DNA of 10,884 bases from assembly GCA_009699615.1 (NCBI GenBank), contig WLNV01000035.1, forward strand, positions 1 through 10,884, written 5' to 3'. The translations under genes were made by a program, and so were the position numbers. Below are positions 1 through 6,741 of this stretch, piece after piece. The DNA is from Actinomycetota bacterium. Lineage in GTDB: Bacteria; Actinomycetota; Thermoleophilia; Solirubrobacterales; Solirubrobacteraceae. Position 1 is the stretch's first letter. Every line of letters starts with the position of its first letter. The notes under the pieces are model-generated. The model was not told the origin of the DNA. It did no database searches and saw nothing but the letters and a program-made list of their open reading frames with translations.

Positions 1-33
1 CCACAACACCTCGCCCGCAGGCTTCGTAATCCT

Positions 34-47
34 ACCGCGGCTGCGGT
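34..47 (-). terminator. Small hairpin at the 3' end of the copper protein gene
   Basis: A perfect 5-bp inverted repeat (ACCGC / GCGGT) with a 4-nt loop overlaps the last base of the stop codon of the copper protein gene. There is no T-run after it on the minus strand, so it is at best a weak or factor-assisted terminator and may be chance in GC-rich DNA. I see nothing else in positions 1-46. Confidence 0.2.
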
Positions 48-1402
48 CAGCCAGCGCTCTTCGGCCGCACCGTGACGACCTGCGTCATCTGAACCGGGTG
101 CAGCGAGCAGAAAAGCTTGTACTTGCCAGGCACGTCAAAGCGCTTCGTGAAGCTCTGCCCGGCCTTCATCCAGTCGGAGTTGAATCCGCGCGGGCCATCG
201 GCGACCGTGACGTCGTGCTGGAGCACGCTGCCGAAGGCCCAGGTCACGGAGCCGCCTTGGGCGATCGAGACGTTTCGACGCGTGTAGAAGGCGTCGCCAA
301 CGTTCAAATCGGCGCTAAGCCCTGCCATCAGCGTCTGCCCGGGAGGCCGAGCGATCTCGACCGCGCGCCCCTTCGAATCGAGCCCGGTCAGCGGGACAGG
401 GAAGACTGGCACGCGGCTGCGGCCTTTGGTCTTCGTCCCAACTTGCTTCAGATCTCCCGGGAGATTCGCGCAGCCGCTGGAAGGCGAATCGTCGCGCGCG
501 ATGTAAACCAACATCAGGCCCATCACGCGTGTGTGGGGTAGCTCCGCGTCATAAATCGACGAGAGCTTCAGATCCTCGCCTGCCCGCACCGCAATGCCGG
601 TACTGCTTTCGATCCGAGTCATGTTGATAGGCCCGGGCTCGTGCAGGATTGGCTTGACCTTATAAAACGGGTTGCTGGCAGCCCCCCAGGTTGGCTTTGA
701 GCGGTAGATCGCCCGGTCACCGCAGCCCGGCTGACTAAGCGTCAACTCTCTGGCACCTCCGTGGACGTGGCCGAGTCCAGCGACGATACGGCCGTTGAAC
801 GGCGCCTTCAGCGTCTGCGTGCGCAGGTGCGATGAGCCCGGCTTGCCTCCTCCAGGAACGCTGTAGACCAAGCCTTGGGCGCTGCGCGAAGCATCAAAGG
901 TCATTGGCTTGACCGGCTTGAGGTTGGGGTTCGTGTCCCACGTCAGGCGCCAGCGAATCTTGACCGAATCTGTCTGCGCACGGTGGTTCATCAGCATCCA
1001 GACCATGTACCACTTGTCAGCCGCGTCGACCGGGTAGCCGTAGCCTTCCGGCAGCTTCATGACCGCCCGCTCCTCGCCATCGCCGTAGAACGGCGTGACT
1101 CCGGCTGGGCCTCCGTAGGCAGCGAAGACAATGTGGTGGAGCATGATCCGGTTGATCGGCACCTCTTTGCCGGTCTTGACGTCAACGACGTCGACCGACA
1201 TCGCAGTGATGAAACCGGCGCCAACCGGCCGATCAACCTTCAGCGGCGGGCCGTAGGACGAATTTCGCTCAACCGAGTAACCGCCGACCGTGACCGGCGC
1301 TGAGGTGAAGCTCATCTGGACCGGCGCGGCGAATGCCGAAGCGCTCGGGATGAGCATCACGGCGCCCACGACCAGACCAGCTAGAAGTCCCCTCTTCCCC
1401 AT
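47..1402 (-). CDS. Secreted copper protein: PHM-like type II copper monooxygenase fold plus C-terminal cupredoxin domain
   Basis: A 451-residue exported protein. Residues 1-26 form a signal peptide (basic MGKRG, hydrophobic core, Ala-rich cleavage region near SAFAA). The middle carries, in order, the ligand pattern of copper type II ascorbate-dependent monooxygenases (peptidylglycine alpha-hydroxylating monooxygenase, PHM): an HH pair at 89-90, a single His at 140 (MNHRA), HVH at 212-214 and Met294 in HTRVMGLMLVYI. In PHM the equivalents are H107/H108/H172 (CuH) and H242/H244/M314 (CuM). Residues about 380-448 are a plastocyanin-like cupredoxin with His396, Cys432, His435 and Met439 (FCSLHPVQM), a complete type 1 copper set. 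The start at 1402 is preferred over an in-frame ATG at 1435 because it opens the signal peptide directly and lies 6 nt after a TATACT -10 box. It follows the MFS gene by 42 bp on the same strand. Cupredoxin is confident; the monooxygenase fold is a motif-level inference; substrate unknown. Confidence 0.8.
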   Translation of the reverse strand: MGKRGLLAGLVVGAVMLIPSASAFAAPVQMSFTSAPVTVGGYSVERNSSYGPPLKVDRPVGAGFITAMSVDVVDVKTGKEVPINRIMLHHIVFAAYGGPAGVTPFYGDGEERAVMKLPEGYGYPVDAADKWYMVWMLMNHRAQTDSVKIRWRLTWDTNPNLKPVKPMTFDASRSAQGLVYSVPGGGKPGSSHLRTQTLKAPFNGRIVAGLGHVHGGARELTLSQPGCGDRAIYRSKPTWGAASNPFYKVKPILHEPGPINMTRIESSTGIAVRAGEDLKLSSIYDAELPHTRVMGLMLVYIARDDSPSSGCANLPGDLKQVGTKTKGRSRVPVFPVPLTGLDSKGRAVEIARPPGQTLMAGLSADLNVGDAFYTRRNVSIAQGGSVTWAFGSVLQHDVTVADGPRGFNSDWMKAGQSFTKRFDVPGKYKLFCSLHPVQMTQVVTVRPKSAG

Positions 1403-1408
1403 CGGCAA

Positions 1409-1414
1409 AGTATA
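1409..1414 (-). promoter_or_regulatory. -10 box (TATACT) for leaderless copper protein mRNA
   Basis: TATACT on the minus strand ends 6 nt before the ATG at 1402, so transcription would start at or next to the start codon. No Shine-Dalgarno site and no convincing -35 are seen. Confidence 0.6.
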
Positions 1415-1444
1415 GGTCGCGCACAGAGCGAACACTGCAGTTGG

Positions 1445-2965
1445 CTACAGCCCGGCCAGCTCCGCGTCTGAGTCTGTCTTCGCGCCCTTCAGCAGGAAGA
1501 AGGCGAGGAGCGCGCCGATGACACAAACGACCGCGCAGAAGATCATCGCCGCGCCGCCGCCGTTGTCGAAGGCGTCGTAGACGATCTGAAGCGCGCTGTC
1601 GGAGAGCGTCGAGGTTGGCTGTGAACCGACGAGCACGTCGAGCAGGTCCGACTGCGGAATGCCGCTGAGGACAGCGCTGTTGGCAGGCTCGTCGAAGGTC
1701 TTGACGGCGAAGTTCTGGAAGACGGCGGTTGAGATCGCGACGCCAAGTGAGCCGCCGATCATGCTCATCGCCTTGAAGACGCCCGAAGCGACTCCCTCGC
1801 CCGCGCCGGACGAGCCAACCGCGAGCTCTGCGGCCGGCGTGATCTGCAAGCCGATCCCTGCACCGACGAGGATGAACCCCGGCAGCAGCGAGGCGTAGCT
1901 GCCACCAAGCCCAGTCAAGAAGAGACTGCCGAAGCCGAGGATCACCATCCCAAGCGCGATTGGCAGGCGATAGACCTGCCGCTGCGTCAGGTGTTCACCA
2001 ATCACGTTGACGACAAGCACAACAAGCGTCGCCGGGAGCAGCAACGCGCCAGCCTTCAGTGCGCCGTAACCCATCACAACCTGGAGGTAGAGCGCCATGA
2101 TGAAGATCACGGCCGAGAAGACAATGTTGGCGAGCAGGTTGGCCGAGACCGCGCCCATGAATGCCGCGCGACGGAATACCGAGAGCGGCACGAGCGGCTC
2201 TTTGGCTCGCGACTCGACAAGGACGAAGAGTGCGAAGAGCGCGATCGAGCCGCCGAAGTAGATCAGCAGTTGCGAAGCACTGGCCGTGTCGCACTGCACC
2301 AGCCCGTAGGAGAGCAGCACCAGCGCTGCCGTGATGACTACGGCACCTGGAATGTCGAGCTTCGCACCCTCGCGTGTGTTGTAAGTCTCCGGTGTTGTTC
2401 GAATCACAAGCCAGATCGCGGCGATGCCGAAAGGCAGATTGATCCAGAAGATCGAAGCCCAGCCGAACGCTTCAATCAAGCCGCCGCCGATCAGCGGCCC
2501 AATCCCCTGTCCGCCCCAAGCGACGGCGATCCAAATCGCGATCGCCCGCGCGCGCTCGTCAGCCGGGAACTGAACGGCGACGATCGCCAGCGACGACGGA
2601 AGAATCGCCGCCGCGCCGATTCCTTCGATCACGCGCCCGATCACGAGCTGCTCGGTGCCGTGCGCGCTGCCAGCGATGATCGAACCGACCAGCAGCAGCA
2701 CGCCGCCGGTGACGAAGACCGCCCTGCGGCCCTTCATGTCGCTGAGCCGCCCACCGAGCACGATCAACGAGCCGGCGAGGAAGTATCCGTTGACCGCCCA
2801 CTGCAGGCTGTCCATCGATCCGCCGAAGGCCTTGCCGATTGTTGGGAGCGCGATCGAGATGTCGGTAGCCGTCAGCCAGACGAGGCCGGTCAGCGTGCAG
2901 AGCGCAAGCAGCGAGAGCCAGCGTTTTGGGTTGACGTTGTCGACTGCAGCGGCGGCGGTTGTCAT
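1445..2965 (-). CDS. MFS transporter, DHA2 family (EmrB/QacA-type, 14 TM)
   Basis: A 506-residue inner-membrane exporter of the drug:H+ antiporter-2 family. Length and about 14 hydrophobic segments fit DHA2. The first helix carries the family D1-type sequence TATDISIALP (near 32-41). The loop after helix 2 has MFS motif A (GGRLSDMKGRR, near 71-81). Helix 5 has motif C (GQGIGPLIGGG, near 152-162), typical of antiporters that expel drugs or metabolites. The C-terminus (near 480-506) is a last helix followed by an acidic tail. The start is ATG at 2965; an in-frame ATG at 3049 would add 28 polar residues and overlap the divergent TRIC gene, while 2965 lies 7 nt after a TAGTCT -10 box. No regulator gene is adjacent. 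Substrate cannot be told from sequence. Confidence 0.9.
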   Translation of the reverse strand: MTTAAAAVDNVNPKRWLSLLALCTLTGLVWLTATDISIALPTIGKAFGGSMDSLQWAVNGYFLAGSLIVLGGRLSDMKGRRAVFVTGGVLLLVGSIIAGSAHGTEQLVIGRVIEGIGAAAILPSSLAIVAVQFPADERARAIAIWIAVAWGGQGIGPLIGGGLIEAFGWASIFWINLPFGIAAIWLVIRTTPETYNTREGAKLDIPGAVVITAALVLLSYGLVQCDTASASQLLIYFGGSIALFALFVLVESRAKEPLVPLSVFRRAAFMGAVSANLLANIVFSAVIFIMALYLQVVMGYGALKAGALLLPATLVVLVVNVIGEHLTQRQVYRLPIALGMVILGFGSLFLTGLGGSYASLLPGFILVGAGIGLQITPAAELAVGSSGAGEGVASGVFKAMSMIGGSLGVAISTAVFQNFAVKTFDEPANSAVLSGIPQSDLLDVLVGSQPTSTLSDSALQIVYDAFDNGGGAAMIFCAVVCVIGALLAFFLLKGAKTDSDAELAGL

Positions 2966-2972
2966 TCGCGGG

Positions 2973-2978
2973 AGACTA
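2973..2978 (-). promoter_or_regulatory. -10 box (TAGTCT) for leaderless MFS mRNA
   Basis: TAGTCT on the minus strand ends 7 nt before the ATG at 2965. There is no Shine-Dalgarno site between them. It shares a 59-bp divergent gap with the TRIC gene promoter. Confidence 0.55.
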
Positions 2979-3010
2979 CTTATGCGGTCTGACGCATCCG
3001 CCGCGCGCTC

Positions 3011-3016
3011 TAGCTT
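3011..3016 (+). promoter_or_regulatory. -10 box (TAGCTT) for leaderless TRIC mRNA
   Basis: TAGCTT ends 8 nt before the GTG at 3025. A CTGACG at 2989-2994, 16 bp upstream, is a possible weak -35. No Shine-Dalgarno site is present. Confidence 0.5.
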
Positions 3017-3024
3017 TCCCTTGC

Positions 3025-3681
3025 GTGATCCCTGATCCCGTACAGACACCGCTCTGGCTCGACCTCGCGGCTGTAACGACCTCAGCCTTGGGCGGCTCTC
3101 TGGTTGCGGTGCGAGCCAAGTTCGACATCACCGGCGTCGTCGCTCTCGGCATTCTCACCGGCCTCGGAGGAGGCCTGCTGCGCGACATTCTGCTCAACCA
3201 GCTCCCGGTCGCGCTGAAGAACCCCTGGTACATCGTCGCCGCCGTAATCGCGTCGGCGATAGTCGCAGTGCTCGCCCATCAGATGACGAAGCTGGCTTGG
3301 CTGCTGCTGCTCTTCGACGCGGCCGCTCTCGGTCTCTACGGCGTAACCGGCGCGAACAAGGCGCTCGCCAACGGGATCAGCCCCGTGCCAGCGATTCTCG
3401 TCGGCCTGATCGCAGGGCTCGGTGGCGGCGTTATCTGCGACCTGATGACGACGAAGCCGCCTGCGATCTTCCAGCGCGGCCACCTCTACGCAACCGCGGC
3501 CTTCGTCGGCCTCGTTCTCTACGTCGTCGCGATCAAGCTCGGCGCGCCCGCAAACGAGACCGCGGTCGTTGCCGCGATCGTCATCTTTGGCCTCCGTATC
3601 GCCGCCCGCTCGCGCGACTGGAAGGCGCCGCAGCCCGTCGACGTGCCACGCGAGATCCGCAAGCGACTCGACGCCGACTAG
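3025..3681 (+). CDS. TRIC / UPF0126 family cation channel-like membrane protein
   Basis: A 218-residue membrane protein with about seven hydrophobic segments, built as two tandem repeats as in prokaryotic trimeric intracellular cation (TRIC) channels (Pfam Gly_transporter/UPF0126). Repeat 1 has FDITG followed by GLGGGLLRDILL (near 46-57). Repeat 2 has GVTGANKAL followed by GLGGGVICDLMTTKPPAIF (near 131-149). The Gly triplets bend the pore helices in this family. Repeat 1 keeps Arg53-Asp54, but repeat 2 has Cys138-Asp139 where Arg-Asp is usual. The C-terminus is a basic tail. The GTG at 3025 is chosen because the family begins just before the first helix and a TAGCTT box lies 8 nt upstream; the upstream in-frame ATG at 2959 would run into the MFS gene. 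Physiological ion and role in bacteria are not settled. Confidence 0.88.
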   Translation: MIPDPVQTPLWLDLAAVTTSALGGSLVAVRAKFDITGVVALGILTGLGGGLLRDILLNQLPVALKNPWYIVAAVIASAIVAVLAHQMTKLAWLLLLFDAAALGLYGVTGANKALANGISPVPAILVGLIAGLGGGVICDLMTTKPPAIFQRGHLYATAAFVGLVLYVVAIKLGAPANETAVVAAIVIFGLRIAARSRDWKAPQPVDVPREIRKRLDAD

Positions 3682-3687
3682 CTGCTC

Positions 3688-4836
3688 CTAAGCGGCAGCC
3701 AGCGTCGGCGCGTCGGCCATCACTGCGTCGAATGCAGCCAGAACCTTGTCGGCTGTCGCGGTGTTGGCGTTGTAGCCCATCAATCCAAAGCGCCACATCG
3801 CGGGCGCGCCCGGTAGGCCGCCGCCGATCTCAATTCCGTGCTCACGCAGCATCTGCTTCTGCACGCCCGCGCCGTCGATTCCTTCAGGGACGAGCACTGC
3901 AGTCAGCTGCGGAAGCTGGTGGGCTGGATCGGCGAGCAGTTCCATGCTGCGCTCAGCCATTGCGGCCTGCAGGTAGCCACCGGCCTCTGCGTGGCGGGCC
4001 CAGCGAGCCTCGAGCCCCTCGTTGAGGACTTCACGGAGCGACTCGTGGAGCCCGAAGACGAGCGGGGAGGGCAGCGTGTGGTGGTAGGCCGGTGGGCGGG
4101 TCAGCCAGTAGGCCTCCAAGAGCTGCGGATCGAGATAGAAGGTGTTCGGCTTCGGCTGGCTGCGCATGAACTCGAGCGCCCGTTGCGAGATTGAGATCGG
4201 CGACATGCCCGGGCTCATCGCGAGGCACTTCTGCGTGCAGCTGTAGGCGTAGTCGACGCCCCAGTCGCTAAGCGCGACTTCGATCCCGCCGAGCGAAGTG
4301 ACGCAGTCGGCCATCAGGAAGGTGTCGTTGTCCTTCATCGCCGCGCCGAGCTCGGCGAGGTCGTGGCGCACGCCTGATGATGTTTCAGCGTGAACGACTG
4401 CCATCAGGCGGGCGTCGGGGTTTGCCGCCAAAGCTTCGAGCAGCGCCTCATTCGTTACGGCCTGGCCCCACTCGGCCTCAACCTCAACGACGTTTGCGTG
4501 GTAGCGGTTTGCGATCTCAACCAGGCGGCGGCCGAAGTAGCCGTTGACGCCGATGATCACAGTCGAACCTGGCTCGACGAGCGCAGCGATGCCTGCCTCC
4601 ATTCCCGATGTGCCGGTCGCGCTGATTGGCAAGGTCATGCCGTCGCCCTCGTCGCGCTGATAGACCCGCGCCGTCATCGCAGCGAGCTCGGTCAGGATCT
4701 CGTACATGTCGGGGTCGAGGTGCCCGAGCAGCGGCTTGCTTAGCGCGCTCAGCACTTCAGGGCTGATGTTTGCCGGACCAGGACCGCAGAGCAGGCGTGG
4801 TTCGACGTTGATGGCTTCGATCGGTGAATTTGTCAT
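3688..4836 (-). CDS. PLP-dependent alanine/serine-glyoxylate aminotransferase family (class V)
   Basis: A 382-residue cytosolic class V aminotransferase of the AGXT/SgaA group, which transfers an amino group from alanine or serine to glyoxylate to give glycine. Seen: N-terminal GPGPANISPEVL; phosphate-loop-like SATGTSGMEAG (near 72-82); Asp177 in MADCVTSLGG (pyridine nitrogen); Lys203 in SCTQKCLAMSPG (Schiff-base lysine); YHHTLPSPLVFGL (near 251-263); and a C-terminal Arg near 349 in MWRFGLMG (carboxylate binding). The ATG at 4836 has an AGGG Shine-Dalgarno site 7 nt upstream; an in-frame GTG at 4842 is too close to that site. It is divergent from a malyl-CoA lyase-type gene that would make glyoxylate, and ends 6 bp from the convergent TRIC gene. 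Amino donor is not decidable; ureidoglycine-glyoxylate aminotransferase (PucG) is a related alternative, but no purine-catabolism genes are nearby. Confidence 0.9.
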   Translation of the reverse strand: MTNSPIEAINVEPRLLCGPGPANISPEVLSALSKPLLGHLDPDMYEILTELAAMTARVYQRDEGDGMTLPISATGTSGMEAGIAALVEPGSTVIIGVNGYFGRRLVEIANRYHANVVEVEAEWGQAVTNEALLEALAANPDARLMAVVHAETSSGVRHDLAELGAAMKDNDTFLMADCVTSLGGIEVALSDWGVDYAYSCTQKCLAMSPGMSPISISQRALEFMRSQPKPNTFYLDPQLLEAYWLTRPPAYHHTLPSPLVFGLHESLREVLNEGLEARWARHAEAGGYLQAAMAERSMELLADPAHQLPQLTAVLVPEGIDGAGVQKQMLREHGIEIGGGLPGAPAMWRFGLMGYNANTATADKVLAAFDAVMADAPTLAAA

Positions 4837-4843
4837 TCGCACA

Positions 4844-4847
4844 CCCT
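4844..4847 (-). promoter_or_regulatory. Shine-Dalgarno site deciding the aminotransferase start
   Basis: AGGG (inside GGCAGGG) on the minus strand lies 7 nt before the ATG at 4836. It leaves only 1 nt before the alternative GTG at 4842, so it supports the ATG. Confidence 0.55.
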
Positions 4848-4872
4848 GCCTGTTCGTACAAATAGGATCAAT

Positions 4873-4896
4873 AGCTGAAACTATAAAATTTTCGCT
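4873..4896. promoter_or_regulatory. AT-rich operator-like element with a -10 for the aminotransferase
   Basis: This lies in the most AT-rich stretch of the window (about 4858-4920). On the minus strand TATAGT (4880-4885) is a good -10 hexamer, which would give a leader of about 37 nt. Arms AGCTGAAA (4873-4880) and TTTTCGCT (4889-4896) form an imperfect inverted repeat (6 of 8 pairs, 8-nt spacer) around it, with AAAATTTT in the centre. It could be a repressor site, but no regulator is encoded here. The rest of the 4837-5028 gap holds the lyase promoter and no credible small gene. Confidence 0.35.
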
Positions 4897-4967
4897 TCAT
4901 TCATCGAGTTTGGCCTATTTGTGGCGTAAACACTGGGCGCCGGATGAGGCGACAAAGAGCAGGCGTT

Positions 4968-4997
4968 TTGACAGCGGCCATACTGGTGTGGTTAGCT
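4968..4997 (+). promoter_or_regulatory. Sigma70-type promoter of the malyl-CoA lyase gene
   Basis: A consensus -35, TTGACA, sits at 4968-4973. After 18 bp comes TTAGCT (4992-4997), preceded by TG with one intervening base, an extended -10 arrangement. Transcription would start near 5004, leaving a leader of about 25 nt that contains the Shine-Dalgarno site. The -10 hexamer itself is weak. Confidence 0.45.
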
Positions 4998-5013
4998 GCG
5001 CCGCTCGCACGAC

Positions 5014-5021
5014 AAAGGAGA
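5014..5021 (+). promoter_or_regulatory. Strong Shine-Dalgarno site of the lyase gene
   Basis: AAAGGAGA ends 7 nt before the ATG at 5029, the strongest ribosome-binding site in the window. It favours 5029 over the in-frame ATG at 5035. Confidence 0.7.
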
Positions 5022-5028
5022 GATTCAC

Positions 5029-6042
5029 ATGGCCATGGCCCACCGACTTCACCGTTCCGAACTCGCAGTCCCCGGCAGCAACGAGAGGATGCTCGAACGC
5101 GCCCCTGAGGCCGGAGCCGACGTCGTCTTTCTCGATCTCGAGGACGCCGTCGCACCCGACGACAAAGTGCAGGCACGACTCAATGTGATCACGGCGCTGA
5201 ACGACCTCGACTGGTCAGCATGCTCAGTCTCGGTCCGCATCAACGGCCTCGACACCTACTGGTGCTACCGCGACATCGTTGACGTCGTCGAGCAGGCCGG
5301 CAACAACCTCGACGCAATCCTGATCCCGAAGGTCAGCAGCGCCGCCGACGTGCACCTCGTCGCGACGATGCTCGAGCAGATCGAAGCAGCGATGGGAATC
5401 AAGGAGCCGATCGCGCTTTACGTCTTGATCGAGACCGCAGCGGGGATGGCCAACGTTGAAACGATCGCCCAGGCCCACCCTGAGCGGCTCGAAGCACTCG
5501 TCTTCGGCGTCGCCGATTACGCGGCCTCGATTCAGTCCTCGACGACAAACATTGGCGGCGTCAGTGCCGACTACTCGGTTCTGACAGATCCAGTCGAAGA
5601 CGGCGGCGACCGTCAAGCGTTCTGGGGCGACCCTTGGCACTACGCAATCGCCCGCATGGCAGTTGCTGCGCGCGCGAACGGCCTGCGCCCAATTGACGGC
5701 CCATTCGGCGACTTCTCAGACCCTGAGGGTTACATCTCGGCAGCTCGCCGCGCTGCAATGCTCGGCTGCGAAGGCAAGTGGGCAATCCACCCGTCTCAGG
5801 TGGAACTGGCAAACGAGGTCTTCACGCCGGCAGAGCACGTAATCAGCCGCACGCGACGCATTCTCGAGGAGATGGAGATCGCCGCCTCCGAAGGTCGCGG
5901 AGCGGTCTCGCTCGACGGCCGTCTTATCGACGCCGCCTCAATCCGCATGGCCGAGAACCTGCTCGCCAAGGTCGAGCAGATCGGTGAGCGCGACGCGATG
6001 CTTGCCGAAAGTCGCTCAGCGCGCGAAGCGGCTAAGAGCTAG
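5029..6042 (+). CDS. Malyl-CoA / beta-methylmalyl-CoA lyase-type enzyme (HpcH/HpaI, CitE family)
   Basis: A 337-residue TIM-barrel aldolase-type lyase of the CitE/Mcl1 group. Family members split L-malyl-CoA to acetyl-CoA and glyoxylate, or beta-methylmalyl-CoA to propionyl-CoA and glyoxylate, with Mg2+. Seen: RSELAVPGSNERM at the N-terminus (near 9-21), FLDLEDAV (34-41), Arg70 in VRINGLDT, Glu135 in VLIETAAGM and Asp163 in FGVADYAAS; the last three match the substrate-binding Arg and metal-binding Glu/Asp of the family. The stretch DPWHYAIARM followed by LRPIDGPFGDFSDPEGY (near 201-235) is typical of true malyl-CoA lyases rather than CitE subunits, and KWAIHPSQ (250-257) is the usual C-terminal barrel motif. 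The divergent glyoxylate aminotransferase supports a glyoxylate role. Its last 11 bp overlap the convergent membrane protein gene. (S)-citramalyl-CoA lyase activity is a possible alternative or additional function. Confidence 0.88.
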   Translation: MAMAHRLHRSELAVPGSNERMLERAPEAGADVVFLDLEDAVAPDDKVQARLNVITALNDLDWSACSVSVRINGLDTYWCYRDIVDVVEQAGNNLDAILIPKVSSAADVHLVATMLEQIEAAMGIKEPIALYVLIETAAGMANVETIAQAHPERLEALVFGVADYAASIQSSTTNIGGVSADYSVLTDPVEDGGDRQAFWGDPWHYAIARMAVAARANGLRPIDGPFGDFSDPEGYISAARRAAMLGCEGKWAIHPSQVELANEVFTPAEHVISRTRRILEEMEIAASEGRGAVSLDGRLIDAASIRMAENLLAKVEQIGERDAMLAESRSAREAAKS

Positions 6043-6685
6043 CGGCAGGCTGGTCAAACGAAGCCGCCTCGCTGCGCAGCTTGGCTGAGTAACGACGCGT
6101 CTCGCGCATTGCGAGCAACAACGCCGCGACTGGGATGATCCAGTTCCAAACCGCGGTGTTGTAGCTCGCGGCGCCAAACTGAGTCAGTAGCTGGCAGCCG
6201 AGCTGGACGACGAAGGCGCCAAACCAGAGCAGTGAAATCTTCTGGCAGGCGCGCACCCCCCAGTCACGAAACCCTTCGCTGTCCTGCTCCCAGGCCGCCT
6301 CGAACTTCGGACTAAGCCGCGCATACATCAGTGCAAACGGCCTACCGATTGCCATCCCGCCGAGCGTCATCACCAGCACGGCGATGTCGGACATCAAGTT
6401 TGCGTTCTCCATCAGCCATTTGTGCGCACCGTCGTCGGCGAGCCCAACAATCAGCATCGCGCCGAAGAGAATCAGCGCCGCCCAGTCGAGCTGGCCGGCC
6501 GGAACATGGTTGAGGTACCAATTGACGACAACGATGACGACCGCGCTTAGGACGGCCAATCCGGCGGCGTAGAAGAAGCTGCTCGGCGAAGAGAACAGCG
6601 ACATGATGATGAACGGTGCGAAGCCAGCTATCGGCGAATTGAATACGCGCCCGATCCCAGTCGGAGCTGCCGGTGAAGTGGTCAT
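6032..6685 (-). CDS. Integral membrane protein, unknown function
   Basis: A 217-residue protein I do not recognise with confidence. After a short polar N-terminus it has about five or six hydrophobic segments (near 20-35, 37-57, 66-82, 96-116, 150-170 and 180-196), with a charged loop between about residues 120 and 148 (FEAAWEQDSEGFRDW) and a basic C-terminus rich in Arg and Lys. The N-terminal FNSPIAGFAPFIIMSLF loosely recalls septation protein A-like (YciB) or VC0807-type proteins, but this is only a visual likeness. The ATG at 6685 is chosen because TACTCT lies 7 nt upstream; an in-frame ATG at 6721 would add 12 residues without a Shine-Dalgarno site. Its 3' end overlaps the end of the lyase gene by 11 bp tail to tail. 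Confidence 0.75.
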   Translation of the reverse strand: MTTSPAAPTGIGRVFNSPIAGFAPFIIMSLFSSPSSFFYAAGLAVLSAVVIVVVNWYLNHVPAGQLDWAALILFGAMLIVGLADDGAHKWLMENANLMSDIAVLVMTLGGMAIGRPFALMYARLSPKFEAAWEQDSEGFRDWGVRACQKISLLWFGAFVVQLGCQLLTQFGAASYNTAVWNWIIPVAALLLAMRETRRYSAKLRSEAASFDQPAASS

Positions 6686-6692
6686 AGGGGAA

Positions 6693-6698
6693 AGAGTA
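6693..6698 (-). promoter_or_regulatory. -10 box (TACTCT) for leaderless membrane protein mRNA
   Basis: TACTCT on the minus strand ends 7 nt before the ATG at 6685. No purine-rich ribosome-binding site lies between them. It sits in the 56-bp gap after the ABC permease gene, so this gene need not depend on the ABC operon. Confidence 0.55.
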
Positions 6699-6741
6699 TG
6701 TCCGGCGACGGCCTGAAGCAAACTCGCTGATGATCGCGCAG

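Noticed and set aside
47..2965. Copper resistance operon formed by the copper protein and the MFS gene
   Set aside because: The genes are adjacent and co-directional, but the copper protein has its own -10 box, the MFS protein is a general DHA2 exporter and no copper regulator or metal-binding export motif is present.
1991..2992. 333-residue open frame on the plus strand
   Set aside because: It is entirely antisense to the MFS transporter, has an Arg/Asp/Glu-rich shadow composition and no start signals.
2966..3049. N-terminal extension of the MFS protein
   Set aside because: It would overlap the TRIC start, adds only polar residues before the first helix, and conflicts with the TAGTCT box at 2973.
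3297..4025. 242-residue open frame on the plus strand
   Set aside because: It overlaps the TRIC gene in another frame and then the aminotransferase antisense; the Arg-rich composition is typical of a GC-rich shadow frame.
4843..5028. Riboswitch or small RNA in the aminotransferase-lyase gap
   Set aside because: I looked for a glycine-riboswitch-like or other conserved fold and saw none; leaders predicted from the promoters are too short (about 25 and 37 nt).
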